A DNA stretch of 64,000 nucleotides, from the NCBI GenBank assembly GCA_947647735.1, contig CANSLJ010000012.1, positions 44,721 to 108,720 on the forward strand, read 5' to 3'. The DNA comes from an uncultured bacterium (GTDB lineage: Bacteria > Bacillota > Clostridia > Lachnospirales > Lachnospiraceae). The position numbers and the translations under genes are program-made. Below, piece by piece: positions 50,826-59,439 of this stretch; position 1 is the stretch's first letter; every line of letters starts with the position of its first letter. Under the pieces are notes generated by a model. That model was not told the DNA's origin. It ran no database searches and was given only the letters and a program-made list of their open reading frames with translations.

Positions 50826-52298
50826 ATGGGGAAATTATTGCTGGGGATCGATATCGGGACTTCTGCCTGTAAGGTGGCGGTTTTTGATGAAGACGGAAGA
50901 GTACTGGCGCAGGCGAATAAAGAGTACAGGGTTTACTATCCGAAGAGCGGCTGGGCGGAGCAGGATCCGGAAGAGTGGTGGAATGCGATATGTGCAGGGA
51001 TAAAAGATGTGCTGGCTGAGAAAGAGGTGTCGGCGGATGCGATCTGCGGTATCGGTGTAGACGGACAGAGCTGGTCAGCCATTCCGGTGGACAGAGAGGG
51101 ACGGGTACTTTGCAGGACGCCGATCTGGATGGATACCAGAGCGAGGGATATCTGTGGGAGAGTGAAGAAGGAAACTTTTGCGGAGGAAATCTTTGAGATT
51201 GCCGGGAATGATTTTCTGCCTTCTTATACGACGCCGAAGATGCTTTGGTTTCGGGAAGAGATGCCGGAGGTTTTCGGAAAGGTCTATAAGTTTCTGCAGA
51301 GCAACAGTTATATCGTATATAAGCTGACTGACCGAATGAGTCAAGATTGTTCTCAGGGATACGGGATTCATTTCTTTGATATGAATAAACTTGCCTATGA
51401 TGAGGATCTGGCGAATAAGCTGGGGCTTTCGCAGGAACTGGTTCCGGAGCTTTACGCCTGTGATGCCGTGGCAGGTGAAGTGACGGAGGAAGCGGCAAGG
51501 GTTACGGGCCTGAGGACAGGAACGCCGGTTGTGGCAGGCGGTCTGGATGCGGCATGCGGAACCTTGGGAGCAGGCGTTTACCAGGTCGGTCAAACTCAGG
51601 AGCAGGGAGGCCAGGCGGGGGGAATGAGCATCTGCATGGACAGGGCGCTGGCACATAAGAAACTGATACTGGGGACACATGTGGTGCCAGGACTCTGGCT
51701 TTTGCAGGGCGGGACGGTAGGCGGAGGCGGTACGCTGAAATGGTTCCGGCAGGAGCTGGGACAGGGCATGGATTTTGATGAGCTGACTGAGGAGGCGGAA
51801 AAAGTGCCTGCAGGTGCGGAAGGCGTACTGTTCCTTCCTTATATGGCGGGGGAGCGTTCCCCGATCTGGAACCCGGATGCGAAGGGTGTTTTCTACGGAT
51901 TGTCCTACGATAAGACGAGGGGACATATGATCCGTGCGGTTTTGGAGGGCGTAGCGTTTTCACTGGAGCATAATCTGCGCACGGCGAAGGAGGCAGGAGC
52001 AGAGGCGGGTGTTCTGAATGCTATGGGCGGTTCTGCAAACTCCCGCCTCTGGACACAGATCAAGGCGGATGTGACGGGAAAGACGATACAGGTGCCGGCT
52101 TCCGACACGGCAACTACGCTGGGAGCGGCGTTGCTGGCAGGCGTGGGATGCGGTGTTTACAAGGATTATGAAGAGGCGGTGAACCGGACAATCCAGATCA
52201 CGAGAGTGCAGGAGCCGGATGTGGAACGGCATGAGATCTATCAGGAGTGCATGGAGCGGTATTTGAGATTGTCGGAGAAAATGCAGGAGGTGTATTAA
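50826..52298 (+). CDS. FGGY carbohydrate kinase (xylulokinase-like)
   Basis: A 490-residue FGGY kinase with MGKLLLGIDIGTSACKVAVFDEDGRVLAQ (phosphate 1), IGVDGQSWSAIPVD and IWMDTRARDI in the sugar site, GGLDAACGTLGAGVY, and C-terminal AMGGSANSRLWTQIKADVTG (adenosine region). The closest pattern is XylB, but polyol or ketose kinases share it. It likely phosphorylates the ketose or polyol entering this cluster. It is the first gene behind the LacI-controlled promoter, with start after GGAGGGAATGC. Confidence 0.88.
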   Translation: MGKLLLGIDIGTSACKVAVFDEDGRVLAQANKEYRVYYPKSGWAEQDPEEWWNAICAGIKDVLAEKEVSADAICGIGVDGQSWSAIPVDREGRVLCRTPIWMDTRARDICGRVKKETFAEEIFEIAGNDFLPSYTTPKMLWFREEMPEVFGKVYKFLQSNSYIVYKLTDRMSQDCSQGYGIHFFDMNKLAYDEDLANKLGLSQELVPELYACDAVAGEVTEEAARVTGLRTGTPVVAGGLDAACGTLGAGVYQVGQTQEQGGQAGGMSICMDRALAHKKLILGTHVVPGLWLLQGGTVGGGGTLKWFRQELGQGMDFDELTEEAEKVPAGAEGVLFLPYMAGERSPIWNPDAKGVFYGLSYDKTRGHMIRAVLEGVAFSLEHNLRTAKEAGAEAGVLNAMGGSANSRLWTQIKADVTGKTIQVPASDTATTLGAALLAGVGCGVYKDYEEAVNRTIQITRVQEPDVERHEIYQECMERYLRLSEKMQEVY

Positions 52299-52305
52299 AA
52301 TAGTT

Positions 52306-53355
52306 ATGAAAGCAGGAGTTGTTCACGCAAAAAATGATATTCGTTATGAGGAGATCGGAAAGCCGGCAGCGGAGCCGGGGAAAGTGGTTGTCAGGGTAAA
52401 GTATACCGGGATCTGCGGCTCTGATATTCCCAGAGTCAACGGGGATGCCTGTCATTATTTTCCGAATGTTCTCGGGCATGAGTTTTCCGGTACAGTGGAG
52501 GAAGTGGGAGAAGGCGTAACGAGCGTAAAACCCGGTGACAGGGTGGCGGGGGTGCCGCTTGTACCCTGTATGGAATGTGAGGACTGTCAGAAAGGGAATT
52601 ATTCGCTCTGCAAGCATTACAGCTTTATCGGTTCCAGAGAGTTCGGCAGTTTCGCAGAGTATGTGTCGATGCCGGAACGGAATGTGGTAAAATTTGACGA
52701 TGAAGTGAGTTTTGAGATGGGGGCGTTTTTTGAGCCGGCAACGGTGGCACTGCACGGACTCAGAAGGCTGGATTACCAGGGCGGAAAGACAGTGGCGATC
52801 TTAGGCGGCGGCACCATCGGTATGCTGACGATGCAGTGGGCGAAGATATTTGGCGCGAAAAAGGTCGTGGTCTTTGATATCGTGGAAGAGCGGCTGGAAC
52901 TTGCGGCAAGGCTGGGGGCTGATGCAGGCGTCAATTCCTCGAAAGAAGGTTTTATGGAGCAGGTGAAGGAGCTGACAGGCGGACGTGGGTTTGATTATGT
53001 ATATGAAACGGCAGGTAACACGGTGACGATGAAGATGGCGTTTCAGCTTGCCGCCAACAAAGCCCAGGTATGTTTTATCGGGACGCCTACCAGAGAGCTG
53101 ACCTTCAGCGTGGAGGAATGGGAGAACATCAACAGGAAAGAATTTTATCTGACCGGTTCTTGGATGAGCTATTCAGCGCCTTTCCCCGGCGATGAATGGG
53201 AGCTGGCGGCGCACTATTTCAAGACAGGGGAGCTGAAATTTGATGAGTCCTTTATCTTCCGGAAGATACCCCTGTCTCAGATTGATACAGCATTTGAGAT
53301 GTTTAAGACGCCGGGGATGGTGAAAGGGAAGATTTTGATCGACAGTGAGGCTTGA
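52306..53355 (+). CDS. Zinc-dependent polyol dehydrogenase, GatD-like
   Basis: A 349-residue medium-chain dehydrogenase. Catalytic zinc: GICGSDIPRVNGDACHYFPNVLGHEFSG. Structural zinc: CMECEDCQKGNYSLC. NAD fold: VAILGGGTIGMLTMQWAKIFGAKK. The C-terminal segment (GSWMSYSAPFPGDEWE) closely matches E. coli GatD (galactitol-1-phosphate 5-dehydrogenase), but L-iditol/sorbitol dehydrogenases are alternatives. It starts 8 bases after the kinase gene. Confidence 0.87.
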   Translation: MKAGVVHAKNDIRYEEIGKPAAEPGKVVVRVKYTGICGSDIPRVNGDACHYFPNVLGHEFSGTVEEVGEGVTSVKPGDRVAGVPLVPCMECEDCQKGNYSLCKHYSFIGSREFGSFAEYVSMPERNVVKFDDEVSFEMGAFFEPATVALHGLRRLDYQGGKTVAILGGGTIGMLTMQWAKIFGAKKVVVFDIVEERLELAARLGADAGVNSSKEGFMEQVKELTGGRGFDYVYETAGNTVTMKMAFQLAANKAQVCFIGTPTRELTFSVEEWENINRKEFYLTGSWMSYSAPFPGDEWELAAHYFKTGELKFDESFIFRKIPLSQIDTAFEMFKTPGMVKGKILIDSEA

Positions 53356-53540
53356 GGAGGTTGACGGCTAGAGACAGCTGACATTCATAAAAGCTGTTCA
53401 AAGACATGGATTTCGACAATCATAAGATACAGGCATAAAATTGTTTTGTATAAGCCAACAAAATAGACAGGGAATATATATAGAAATATAATAATATAAA
53501 ACATGGATAATAGTGTCCGCAATAAGAAGGAGGTACTACT

Positions 53541-54554
53541 ATGGCAGTAGAAGCAGCAAAAGTTCCACAGATCACATTAAACACAGGAGATAAGGTGCCC
53601 TGTATCGGTATGGGTACATTCGGCTCCGACAGATTTACCGCGGAGCAGGTATCAAACGCGGTGGCAGGCGCGATCCGTGCCGGGTACAGGATGTTTGACT
53701 GTGCGGCATGCTACGGTAATGAGGATCAGATCGGTGAGGTTTTCGAAGCCGCTTTCAAGGAAGGCGTGGTGGAGAGAAAAGACCTTTACATCATGACGAA
53801 GGTATGGAATGATATGCACAGGGACGTGGAGAAATCCTGCAGGAAGAGCATTGCCGACCTGAAATGTGATTATATCGATCTGTTCTTTATTCACTGGCCG
53901 TTCCCGAATTATCATGCGCCCCATTGTACGGTGGATTCCAGAAATCCGGATTCCAAACCCTTCTCTGTGGCGGAATTTATGGATACTTACAGACAGTGCG
54001 AGGAGCTGGTGAGAAAGGGGCTCATCCGCCATATCGGTATTTCCAATATGACGATCCCGAAACTGAATGCAGTGATCGACAAATTTGAGATCAAGCCTGT
54101 GGCCTGTGAATTAGAACTTCATCCCTGTTTCCAGCAGCAGGAGCTGTTCGATTATCTGAAGGCGCACGATATCCAGCCCATCGGCTTTATGCCTCTTGGT
54201 TCTCCCCAGAGGCCGGAGCGTGATATGGAACCCACAGATATTGCAGATATGCAGGTGCCTGAGTTTAAGGCGATCGCGGAGGCGCATGGTGTGCATCCGG
54301 CAATCATAGCGCTGAAATGGGCAGTGCAGAGAGGGCAGATCCCGATCCCGTTCTCCATTCATGAGATGGAGTATACAAGCAATCTGGAATCCACTGTGAC
54401 AGAGCCGCTGACGGAGGAAGAGATGAAGGTGATCGCAGGCCTTGAGAAAAATAACCGGCTGGTGAAAGGGCAGGTATTCTTATGGGAAGGCGCAAACGAC
54501 TGGCATGACCTCTGGGACGAGGACGGCGTGATCGTGGATTGTCCGGACGCGTGA
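53541..54554 (+). CDS. Aldo/keto reductase
   Basis: A 337-residue NAD(P)H-dependent reductase. The catalytic Asp, Tyr, Lys and His are in FDCAACYGNEDQIG, IMTKVWND and YIDLFFIHWPFPNYH. The TIM-barrel motifs RHIGISNMTIPKLNA and ELELHPCFQQQEL follow. It may reduce a sugar or open the route of polyol to aldose. It follows GatD after a 185-bp A/T-rich gap, with ribosome site AAGGAGGTACTACT, so it may have an extra promoter. Confidence 0.9.
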   Translation: MAVEAAKVPQITLNTGDKVPCIGMGTFGSDRFTAEQVSNAVAGAIRAGYRMFDCAACYGNEDQIGEVFEAAFKEGVVERKDLYIMTKVWNDMHRDVEKSCRKSIADLKCDYIDLFFIHWPFPNYHAPHCTVDSRNPDSKPFSVAEFMDTYRQCEELVRKGLIRHIGISNMTIPKLNAVIDKFEIKPVACELELHPCFQQQELFDYLKAHDIQPIGFMPLGSPQRPERDMEPTDIADMQVPEFKAIAEAHGVHPAIIALKWAVQRGQIPIPFSIHEMEYTSNLESTVTEPLTEEEMKVIAGLEKNNRLVKGQVFLWEGANDWHDLWDEDGVIVDCPDA

Positions 54555-54679
54555 TGAAAGTTTTTTCGAGACAGGCATGAGAACTGCATGTTGATCGTGC
54601 AGAAACAGACAGCCTGAGAAGATTGAAACCGTGTATGCGAGGAGGGCGTATTTTCGCATACACTGAAGGAGAACAGGAT

Positions 54680-55615
54680 ATGATAACAACTGTCACATTA
54701 AATGCTTCTATTGACAAAGCATATTATATGGAAGGCAGCATCCAAAACGGAACGGTGATGCGTGTGAGGGCCGTGCATAATTCCGCCGGCGGGAAGGGAC
54801 TGAATGTGGCAAGAGCAGCGCATTTGTGCGGAGAGGACGTACTTGCCACAGGACTTGTGGGCGGTTTTAACGGAAAATATCTGGAAGCCATGCTGGATGA
54901 GGACGGCGTTGCCCATGATTTTGTGCATATAGCAGGGGAGACAAGAAGCTGTATCAATATTCTGGATGAAGCATACGGCTCCACGGAATATCTGGAGCCG
55001 GGCTGTCATGTGACAGAGCAGGAGAAGGAAAGATTTCTGGAGAGATTTCCGGAGATCATAAAAAACAGTTCGGTAGTCACGATGTCCGGCAGTGTGCCTG
55101 ACGGACTGCCGAAGGATATTTACAAAGATCTGATAACAGCGGCGAAAAAGGCGGGAAAGCAGGTGATCCTGGACACCAGCGGGGAGCTGCTGGAGAAAGG
55201 ATTGGAGGCTGTTCCGACGATCATAAAGCCCAATCAGGATGAGCTGGAGCTGTTATTCGGCGAGGAGATCAGCGGCAGGGAGGATATCATATCCCGGGCG
55301 AAGGAGCTATATGGCAGAGGGATTCCCTATGTGGTCATTTCCCTCGGCGGGGACGGCGCACTGATGGTCTGTAAAGATGGCGTACTCCGGGGAATTCCGC
55401 CGAAGGTGGAAGCGGTAAATACGGTGGGCTGCGGAGATTCCATGGTGGGCGCTATGGCAGCAGCCCTGCACAGAGGCTGGGAGCCGGAGAAAATGCTGCG
55501 GTATGCGGTGGCAGTGGCAACGGCCAATGCGCTTTCGCCGAATACCGGGGATTTTGAACCGGAGATCATCGGGAAGCTGTTGGAAGAAATAAAATGCGAG
55601 AGGAAAGAAGGATAA
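54680..55615 (+). CDS. PfkB-family sugar phosphate kinase (1-phosphofructokinase / tagatose-6-phosphate kinase)
   Basis: A 311-residue kinase of the ribokinase family. It has MITTVTLNASIDKAYYMEG, the SAGGKGLNVARAAHLCGEDVLATGLVGG loop, IKPNQDELELLFG and the catalytic NTVGCGDSMVGAMAAA. The pattern is typical of LacC/FruK-type enzymes that make 1,6-bisphosphates of fructose or tagatose. The aldolase gene starts 4 bases later, so the product is probably cut immediately. Start 54680 follows GAAGGAGAACAGGAT. Confidence 0.9.
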   Translation: MITTVTLNASIDKAYYMEGSIQNGTVMRVRAVHNSAGGKGLNVARAAHLCGEDVLATGLVGGFNGKYLEAMLDEDGVAHDFVHIAGETRSCINILDEAYGSTEYLEPGCHVTEQEKERFLERFPEIIKNSSVVTMSGSVPDGLPKDIYKDLITAAKKAGKQVILDTSGELLEKGLEAVPTIIKPNQDELELLFGEEISGREDIISRAKELYGRGIPYVVISLGGDGALMVCKDGVLRGIPPKVEAVNTVGCGDSMVGAMAAALHRGWEPEKMLRYAVAVATANALSPNTGDFEPEIIGKLLEEIKCERKEG

Positions 55616-55619
55616 GAGC

Positions 55620-56468
55620 ATGTCATTGGTTACATCAAAACAGTTATTGCTGGATGCCCAGAAAGGCGGTTATGCTGTGGGGGCATTCAATGTGGAAAAT
55701 ATGGAGATGGTGATGGCGGTGGTAAAGGCGGCGGAGCAGATGAAGGCGCCTGTCATTTTACAGACAACACCGTCAACGATAAAGTATGCGGGAATTTCCA
55801 TGTACTATGCGAATGTGAAGGCGGCTGCGGAGCAGGCGGAGGTGCCGGTTGCGCTGCACCTGGATCACGGCAGCAGTTTTGCCCTCGCCATGCAGGCGCT
55901 GCGCACAGGATATACTTCCATTATGATCGACGGGTCAAAGGAGGCCTTTGAGGATAATATCGCATTGTCGAAGAGAGTGGTGGATGCCTGCGGCGCATCC
56001 GGGATTCCTGTGGAGGCGGAGCTCGGCAAAGTGGGCGGGAAGGAAGATGATCTGGAGTGCAATGACCCGGGTTACACTGATCCGGAGGACGCGGTGCGGT
56101 TTGTGGAAGAGACCGGGATCGATTCCCTGGCGGTTGCCATCGGGACGGCCCACGGGATCTACAAGGGGGAGCCGAAGCTGGATCTGGAGCGGCTTTCAGA
56201 GATCAGAGGGAAGGTATCGATCCCGCTGGTGCTCCACGGTGCTTCCGGCGTGCCCGACGAGACGGTGCGGGAGTGCATCAGAAGAGGCATCTGTAAGGTG
56301 AATTTTGCGACAGAGCTGAGGATCGCGTACAGTGACGGCGTGAAAGAGTATCTGAAAGAAAATCCGGACGCTTTTGATCCGAAGAAATACGGGATGAAAG
56401 GGATGGAGCACGTTACAGAGCTGGTTTGTGAGAAAATCAAACTTTGCGGGAGTGATGGAAAGGCTTAA
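55620..56468 (+). CDS. Class II ketose-1,6-bisphosphate aldolase (GatY/FbaA type)
   Basis: A 282-residue zinc aldolase. Zinc ligands are in VALHLDHGSS and IGTAHGIYKG and VLHGASGV; the Asp of LHLDHG is the catalytic acid. The length is that of GatY/KbaY tagatose-1,6-bisphosphate aldolases rather than the longer E. coli FbaA. It makes DHAP and glyceraldehyde 3-phosphate. With the PfkB kinase and GatD-like dehydrogenase it gives a tagatose/galactitol-type route. Confidence 0.9.
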   Translation: MSLVTSKQLLLDAQKGGYAVGAFNVENMEMVMAVVKAAEQMKAPVILQTTPSTIKYAGISMYYANVKAAAEQAEVPVALHLDHGSSFALAMQALRTGYTSIMIDGSKEAFEDNIALSKRVVDACGASGIPVEAELGKVGGKEDDLECNDPGYTDPEDAVRFVEETGIDSLAVAIGTAHGIYKGEPKLDLERLSEIRGKVSIPLVLHGASGVPDETVRECIRRGICKVNFATELRIAYSDGVKEYLKENPDAFDPKKYGMKGMEHVTELVCEKIKLCGSDGKA

Positions 56469-56494
56469 ATTAATTTTATAAAAGCATGTGAGAT

Positions 56495-56538
56495 AAAATC
56501 GCTGTAGAGTAGGAATAGGGCTTTATGGCGATTTTTTT
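56495..56538 (+). terminator. Terminator of the polyol operon
   Basis: AAAATCGC / GCGATTTT stem with a long loop, followed by seven T, 27 bases after the aldolase stop. Confidence 0.7.
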
Positions 56539-56667
56539 GTGATGAAAAAGGCGGGTTTCTTTCCGGTTTTGAAATATGATATGGTACTATAGTGCAGTGA
56601 AATTTTGAGGGTATGGTGAGGATATATAACGAAGAAGACAGGATGGATAGGAAACGGAGGATGAAAA

Positions 56668-57513
56668 ATGAAGAATCGTGTGATGACGATGGAAAGACAG
56701 GAGGAATTTGCAGAGTACTTGAAAAGGGAAGAGTACGAGAATGCAACGGTGGAAAAGTACCTGCGGGAAGTGCAAAAGTTTCAGCAATGGATGGGCAGCA
56801 GAGGTGTGGATAAGGAAGCTGTCACAGAATTTAAGCGGCATTTGCAGGAGAAGGGGTATGCACCATCTACGGTAAACGGCAAGCTTTCGGCACTGAATAT
56901 GTTTTTTAGATTTGCCGGGTGGGAGGATTGCCGGGTGAAATTTCTGCGCATCCAACGGCAGATATTCCGAAACAGTACAAAAGAACTAAGTCGGGAAGAA
57001 TACAGTAGATTACTGAAAACAGCAAAAGAAAAAGGAAATGAGAGACTTGCACTGCTGATGGAGACGATATGTGGGACAGGAATCCGTGTCAGCGAGGTTC
57101 CCTGTATTACGGTAGAAGCATTGAAAGCGGGAAAGACAGAGGTCAGTTTAAAGGGAAAAGTGCGTGTTGTCTTTCTGTCGGGGAAGCTGTGTCGTAAGCT
57201 GCTGAAATATGCGAAAAAACAGGAGATTTCTGCCGGAGAGATATTTCTGACGGGAAGTGGAAGAAGGTTATCGAGAAGGCAGATCTGGAGAGAGATGAAG
57301 GGATTATGTGATAGTGCGGGGGTGGAAGCGGAAAAAGTTTTTCCACATAATCTCCGCCATTTATTTGCGACAGCTTTTTATAAGGTTAGCAAGGATATTG
57401 TAAAACTGGCGGATGTATTGGGACACAGTTCTGTTGAGACAACTAGAATTTATCTAAAAACGGCTGGGGAAGAGCATATACGGTATCTGAATAGAATGGG
57501 CTTGGTGGTGTAG
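56668..57513 (+). CDS. Tyrosine recombinase (XerC/D-like) adjacent to invertible segment
   Basis: A 281-residue tyrosine recombinase. The N-terminal SAM-like core-binding domain (EYENATVEKYLREVQKFQQWM) precedes the catalytic domain with Arg140 (GTGIRVSE), Lys in SLKGKVRVV, His-x2-Arg in HNLRH, His in LGHSS and nucleophile Tyr262 in RIYLKT. All six residues are present. Its stop (57513) is one base before the left 23-bp inverted repeat of the segment at 57515-57771. It is very likely the invertase for that switch. Start 56668; ATG at 56686 is an alternative. Confidence 0.92.
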   Translation: MKNRVMTMERQEEFAEYLKREEYENATVEKYLREVQKFQQWMGSRGVDKEAVTEFKRHLQEKGYAPSTVNGKLSALNMFFRFAGWEDCRVKFLRIQRQIFRNSTKELSREEYSRLLKTAKEKGNERLALLMETICGTGIRVSEVPCITVEALKAGKTEVSLKGKVRVVFLSGKLCRKLLKYAKKQEISAGEIFLTGSGRRLSRRQIWREMKGLCDSAGVEAEKVFPHNLRHLFATAFYKVSKDIVKLADVLGHSSVETTRIYLKTAGEEHIRYLNRMGLVV

Positions 57514-57514
57514 G

Positions 57515-57537
57515 CAGATTTTACATTCTGACTACAA
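57515..57537 (+). repeat. Left inverted repeat of the invertible segment
   Basis: A 23-bp sequence starting CAGATTTTACATTC whose exact reverse complement is at 57749-57771. It begins right after the recombinase stop codon. It is the likely recognition and crossover site of the tyrosine recombinase. Confidence 0.93.
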
Positions 57538-57748
57538 AGATAGTATAAATATTCAAATTCGGTAAAATTATATCACAGTTAAATAAGCATTTGCAAGATA
57601 AAATTTGCATTTTAGAGCATGAAAATTAGAGCCGGGTAAAAATTTTTCGCCCGGTTCTGATTGATTGTGCTCTGAAACAAGTCTGGCAAAAACCGCCGAC
57701 AGGAAATGTTTTATTTTCATTTAAAAAGGCAATCTATTTCGTGGCTGA
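57538..57748. other. Invertible promoter segment (OFF orientation as sequenced)
   Basis: 211 bp between perfect 23-bp inverted repeats. It is A/T-rich and noncoding. On the - strand it holds TTGCAA-18-TATAAT (57567-57596), facing left. It also has a hairpin (AGAGCCGGG / CCCGGTTCT, 57628-57658) that may insulate. No comparable + strand promoter is seen. Inversion would place the promoter in front of the regulator at 57823. Confidence 0.8.
57567..57596 (-). promoter_or_regulatory. Promoter inside the invertible segment
   Basis: Read on the - strand: TTGCAA (57591-57596), 18 bases, TATAAT (57567-57572). In this orientation the transcript runs leftward across the recombinase gene as antisense RNA. 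After inversion it would run to the BTAD regulator. Confidence 0.7.
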
Positions 57749-57771
57749 TTGTAGTCAGAATGTAAAATCTG
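57749..57771 (-). repeat. Right inverted repeat of the invertible segment
   Basis: Exact reverse complement of 57515-57537 (starts TTGTAGTCAGAATG). It ends 51 bases before the start of the regulator gene. Confidence 0.93.
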
Positions 57772-57822
57772 TATACAGATTACGACAAAAAATGAAACAT
57801 TACTTAACGGAGGGATGAGATC

Positions 57823-59073
57823 ATGTCAGAAAAAGTATTACAGATCCAAATGTTTGGCGGTTTTGTCATGCGTTATAACAATGAGGTTGTTGTGATGAAC
57901 AAGGCGGGAAGTTCAAAATCAGTAAGGCTTCTTCAGATGCTTCTATTATCTATGCCGGAAGGAGTATCCAAGGGAGAGATTATGGATAATCTGTACGGTT
58001 GGAATGAGAAGGCAGATACTGCGAACCGTAATAAGAATCTGAATAATCTGATCTATCGATTAAAGGGGCAGTTGGCGGCAGGAGGACTTCCAGAAAAGGA
58101 TTATGTGGAAATTCGGGATGGTATGTGTTTTTTTAAGAGTGAGATTCCACTGAAAATGGATATTCTGGAATTTGAGGAACTTGTAGAGAAAGCGAAAAGT
58201 GCAAAAGGAGCAGAGAGAAAAGAACTTCTCTGGAAAGCAAATGAGATATATTGTGGGGAACTGTTACCGGCTAATCAGTCAGAAATGTGGTTTTTCCAGA
58301 GGAGCAGATATTATAAGGAACTTTATACCTGGTCTGTAGGGGAATTGGAGAAAGAGCTTCAAAAAAGCAGAGATTATAAAAACAGACTGTTGCTTTACGC
58401 AAGAGCTGCGAATATATATCCGTTTGATAACTGGCAGATGCGGCAGATGCGTTGTAATCTGGAACTGTATCGCTATGATGAGGCACTGAATATATATAAT
58501 GAAACAATGGAATTGTATGCCCGAGAGATGGGTGGGACAGCGCCAGCGGAGGAGATGCAGGAGTGTTTTGAGACACTGAGATTGATGGATGATAATCATA
58601 ACAGGAATGTGGATGATATAGATGGCTGGCGAAATATGGATAGAGTATTCATAGGAAGAAAGGATGCCATTTTAGAGGCACTTGTATCAGAGGATAATAT
58701 AAAGAGCGCCTATTATTGTACATATCCGAGTTTTGTGGATTATTGTCATTTGGTCGTAAGGGCTAAGGACAGGAATGACTTTACGGCAATACTAATGTTT
58801 CTTACCCTGAGTCAGAAAAAGACGCAGAGATCTATGGATCTCCAGGAGCAGATGGAACTGTTAAAGGAAGTGCTGGGGGACAGTCTGAGAATAGGGGATG
58901 CCTATACCAGATATGGGAACAGACATTTTATCCTGATGCTGGTGAACACAGAAATGGAATTTTGCAGTACCATTTTCCGGAGGATCGAGACAGCATATAA
59001 GAAAAGGGCTGGAAAGGGAGATTTGTGGTATTATGCGGATATGACGCAGGAGATTGAGGAAGCGGTGATTTAA
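57823..59073 (+). CDS. BTAD/SARP-like transcriptional regulator
   Basis: A 416-residue regulator. Residues 1-95 form an OmpR-like winged helix (LQIQMFGGFVMRYNN, KSVRLLQMLLLSMPEGVSKGEIMDNLYGWNEKADTANRNKNLNNLIYRLK). A BTAD-type helical repeat domain follows (LLWKANEIYCGELLPANQSEMW, LLLYARAANIYPFDNWQMRQMRCNLELYRYDEAL). The last 130 residues form an unassigned domain. Such proteins activate transcription from direct repeats. Ribosome site GGAGGGATGAGATC. The only promoter seen upstream lies inside the invertible segment, so it is probably phase-variable. Tandem palindromes at 59088-59153 lie just after it. Confidence 0.85.
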   Translation: MSEKVLQIQMFGGFVMRYNNEVVVMNKAGSSKSVRLLQMLLLSMPEGVSKGEIMDNLYGWNEKADTANRNKNLNNLIYRLKGQLAAGGLPEKDYVEIRDGMCFFKSEIPLKMDILEFEELVEKAKSAKGAERKELLWKANEIYCGELLPANQSEMWFFQRSRYYKELYTWSVGELEKELQKSRDYKNRLLLYARAANIYPFDNWQMRQMRCNLELYRYDEALNIYNETMELYAREMGGTAPAEEMQECFETLRLMDDNHNRNVDDIDGWRNMDRVFIGRKDAILEALVSEDNIKSAYYCTYPSFVDYCHLVVRAKDRNDFTAILMFLTLSQKKTQRSMDLQEQMELLKEVLGDSLRIGDAYTRYGNRHFILMLVNTEMEFCSTIFRRIETAYKKRAGKGDLWYYADMTQEIEEAVI

Positions 59074-59087
59074 GGGAATTAAGGACT

Positions 59088-59153
59088 GATGTATATGTCA
59101 TATGAAATATTGGTAGTGACATATATGTCAGATAAGATAGTGACATATATGTC
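59088..59153. repeat. Tandem 12-bp palindromes, likely operator array
   Basis: Two perfect copies of GACATATATGTC (59118-59129, 59142-59153) and one imperfect copy (59088-59099) spaced 30 and 24 bp. They lie after the BTAD regulator and upstream of the surface protein gene, separated from it by a terminator. A role as binding site for the regulator is plausible. Confidence 0.7.
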
Positions 59154-59172
59154 ATGTACAGATAAAGAAATG

Positions 59173-59217
59173 AAAACAGGAATAATGCCATGAATAAAGG
59201 ACTGTTCCTGTTTTTTA
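59173..59217 (+). terminator. Terminator after the BTAD regulator
   Basis: AAAACAGGAA / TTCCTGTTTT stem followed by further T. It separates the regulator transcript from the surface protein gene. The following leader (59218-59439) contains a hairpin CCCGGAA/TTCCGGG (59241-59267) and a possible -10 TATAAA near 59306; no ORF is seen. Confidence 0.8.
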
Positions 59218-59439
59218 TTTACAGATTATGTATTAGGACGCCCGGAAGGTACAAAGTATGTTCCGGGTAAAATTTTGCCTGAAAATGAAAAAGAAAGTTG
59301 TTCGATATAAAATGAGGCAGTTTGCGAGATACCCCCTTTGATACGATTATTTCAAGATAGAAATATCTACGCTGAAGCATTCTCGGCAGTCCGGTGTGCT
59401 GGAGAACGCTTGGAACTATCAAAGGAAAGGAGTGATATG

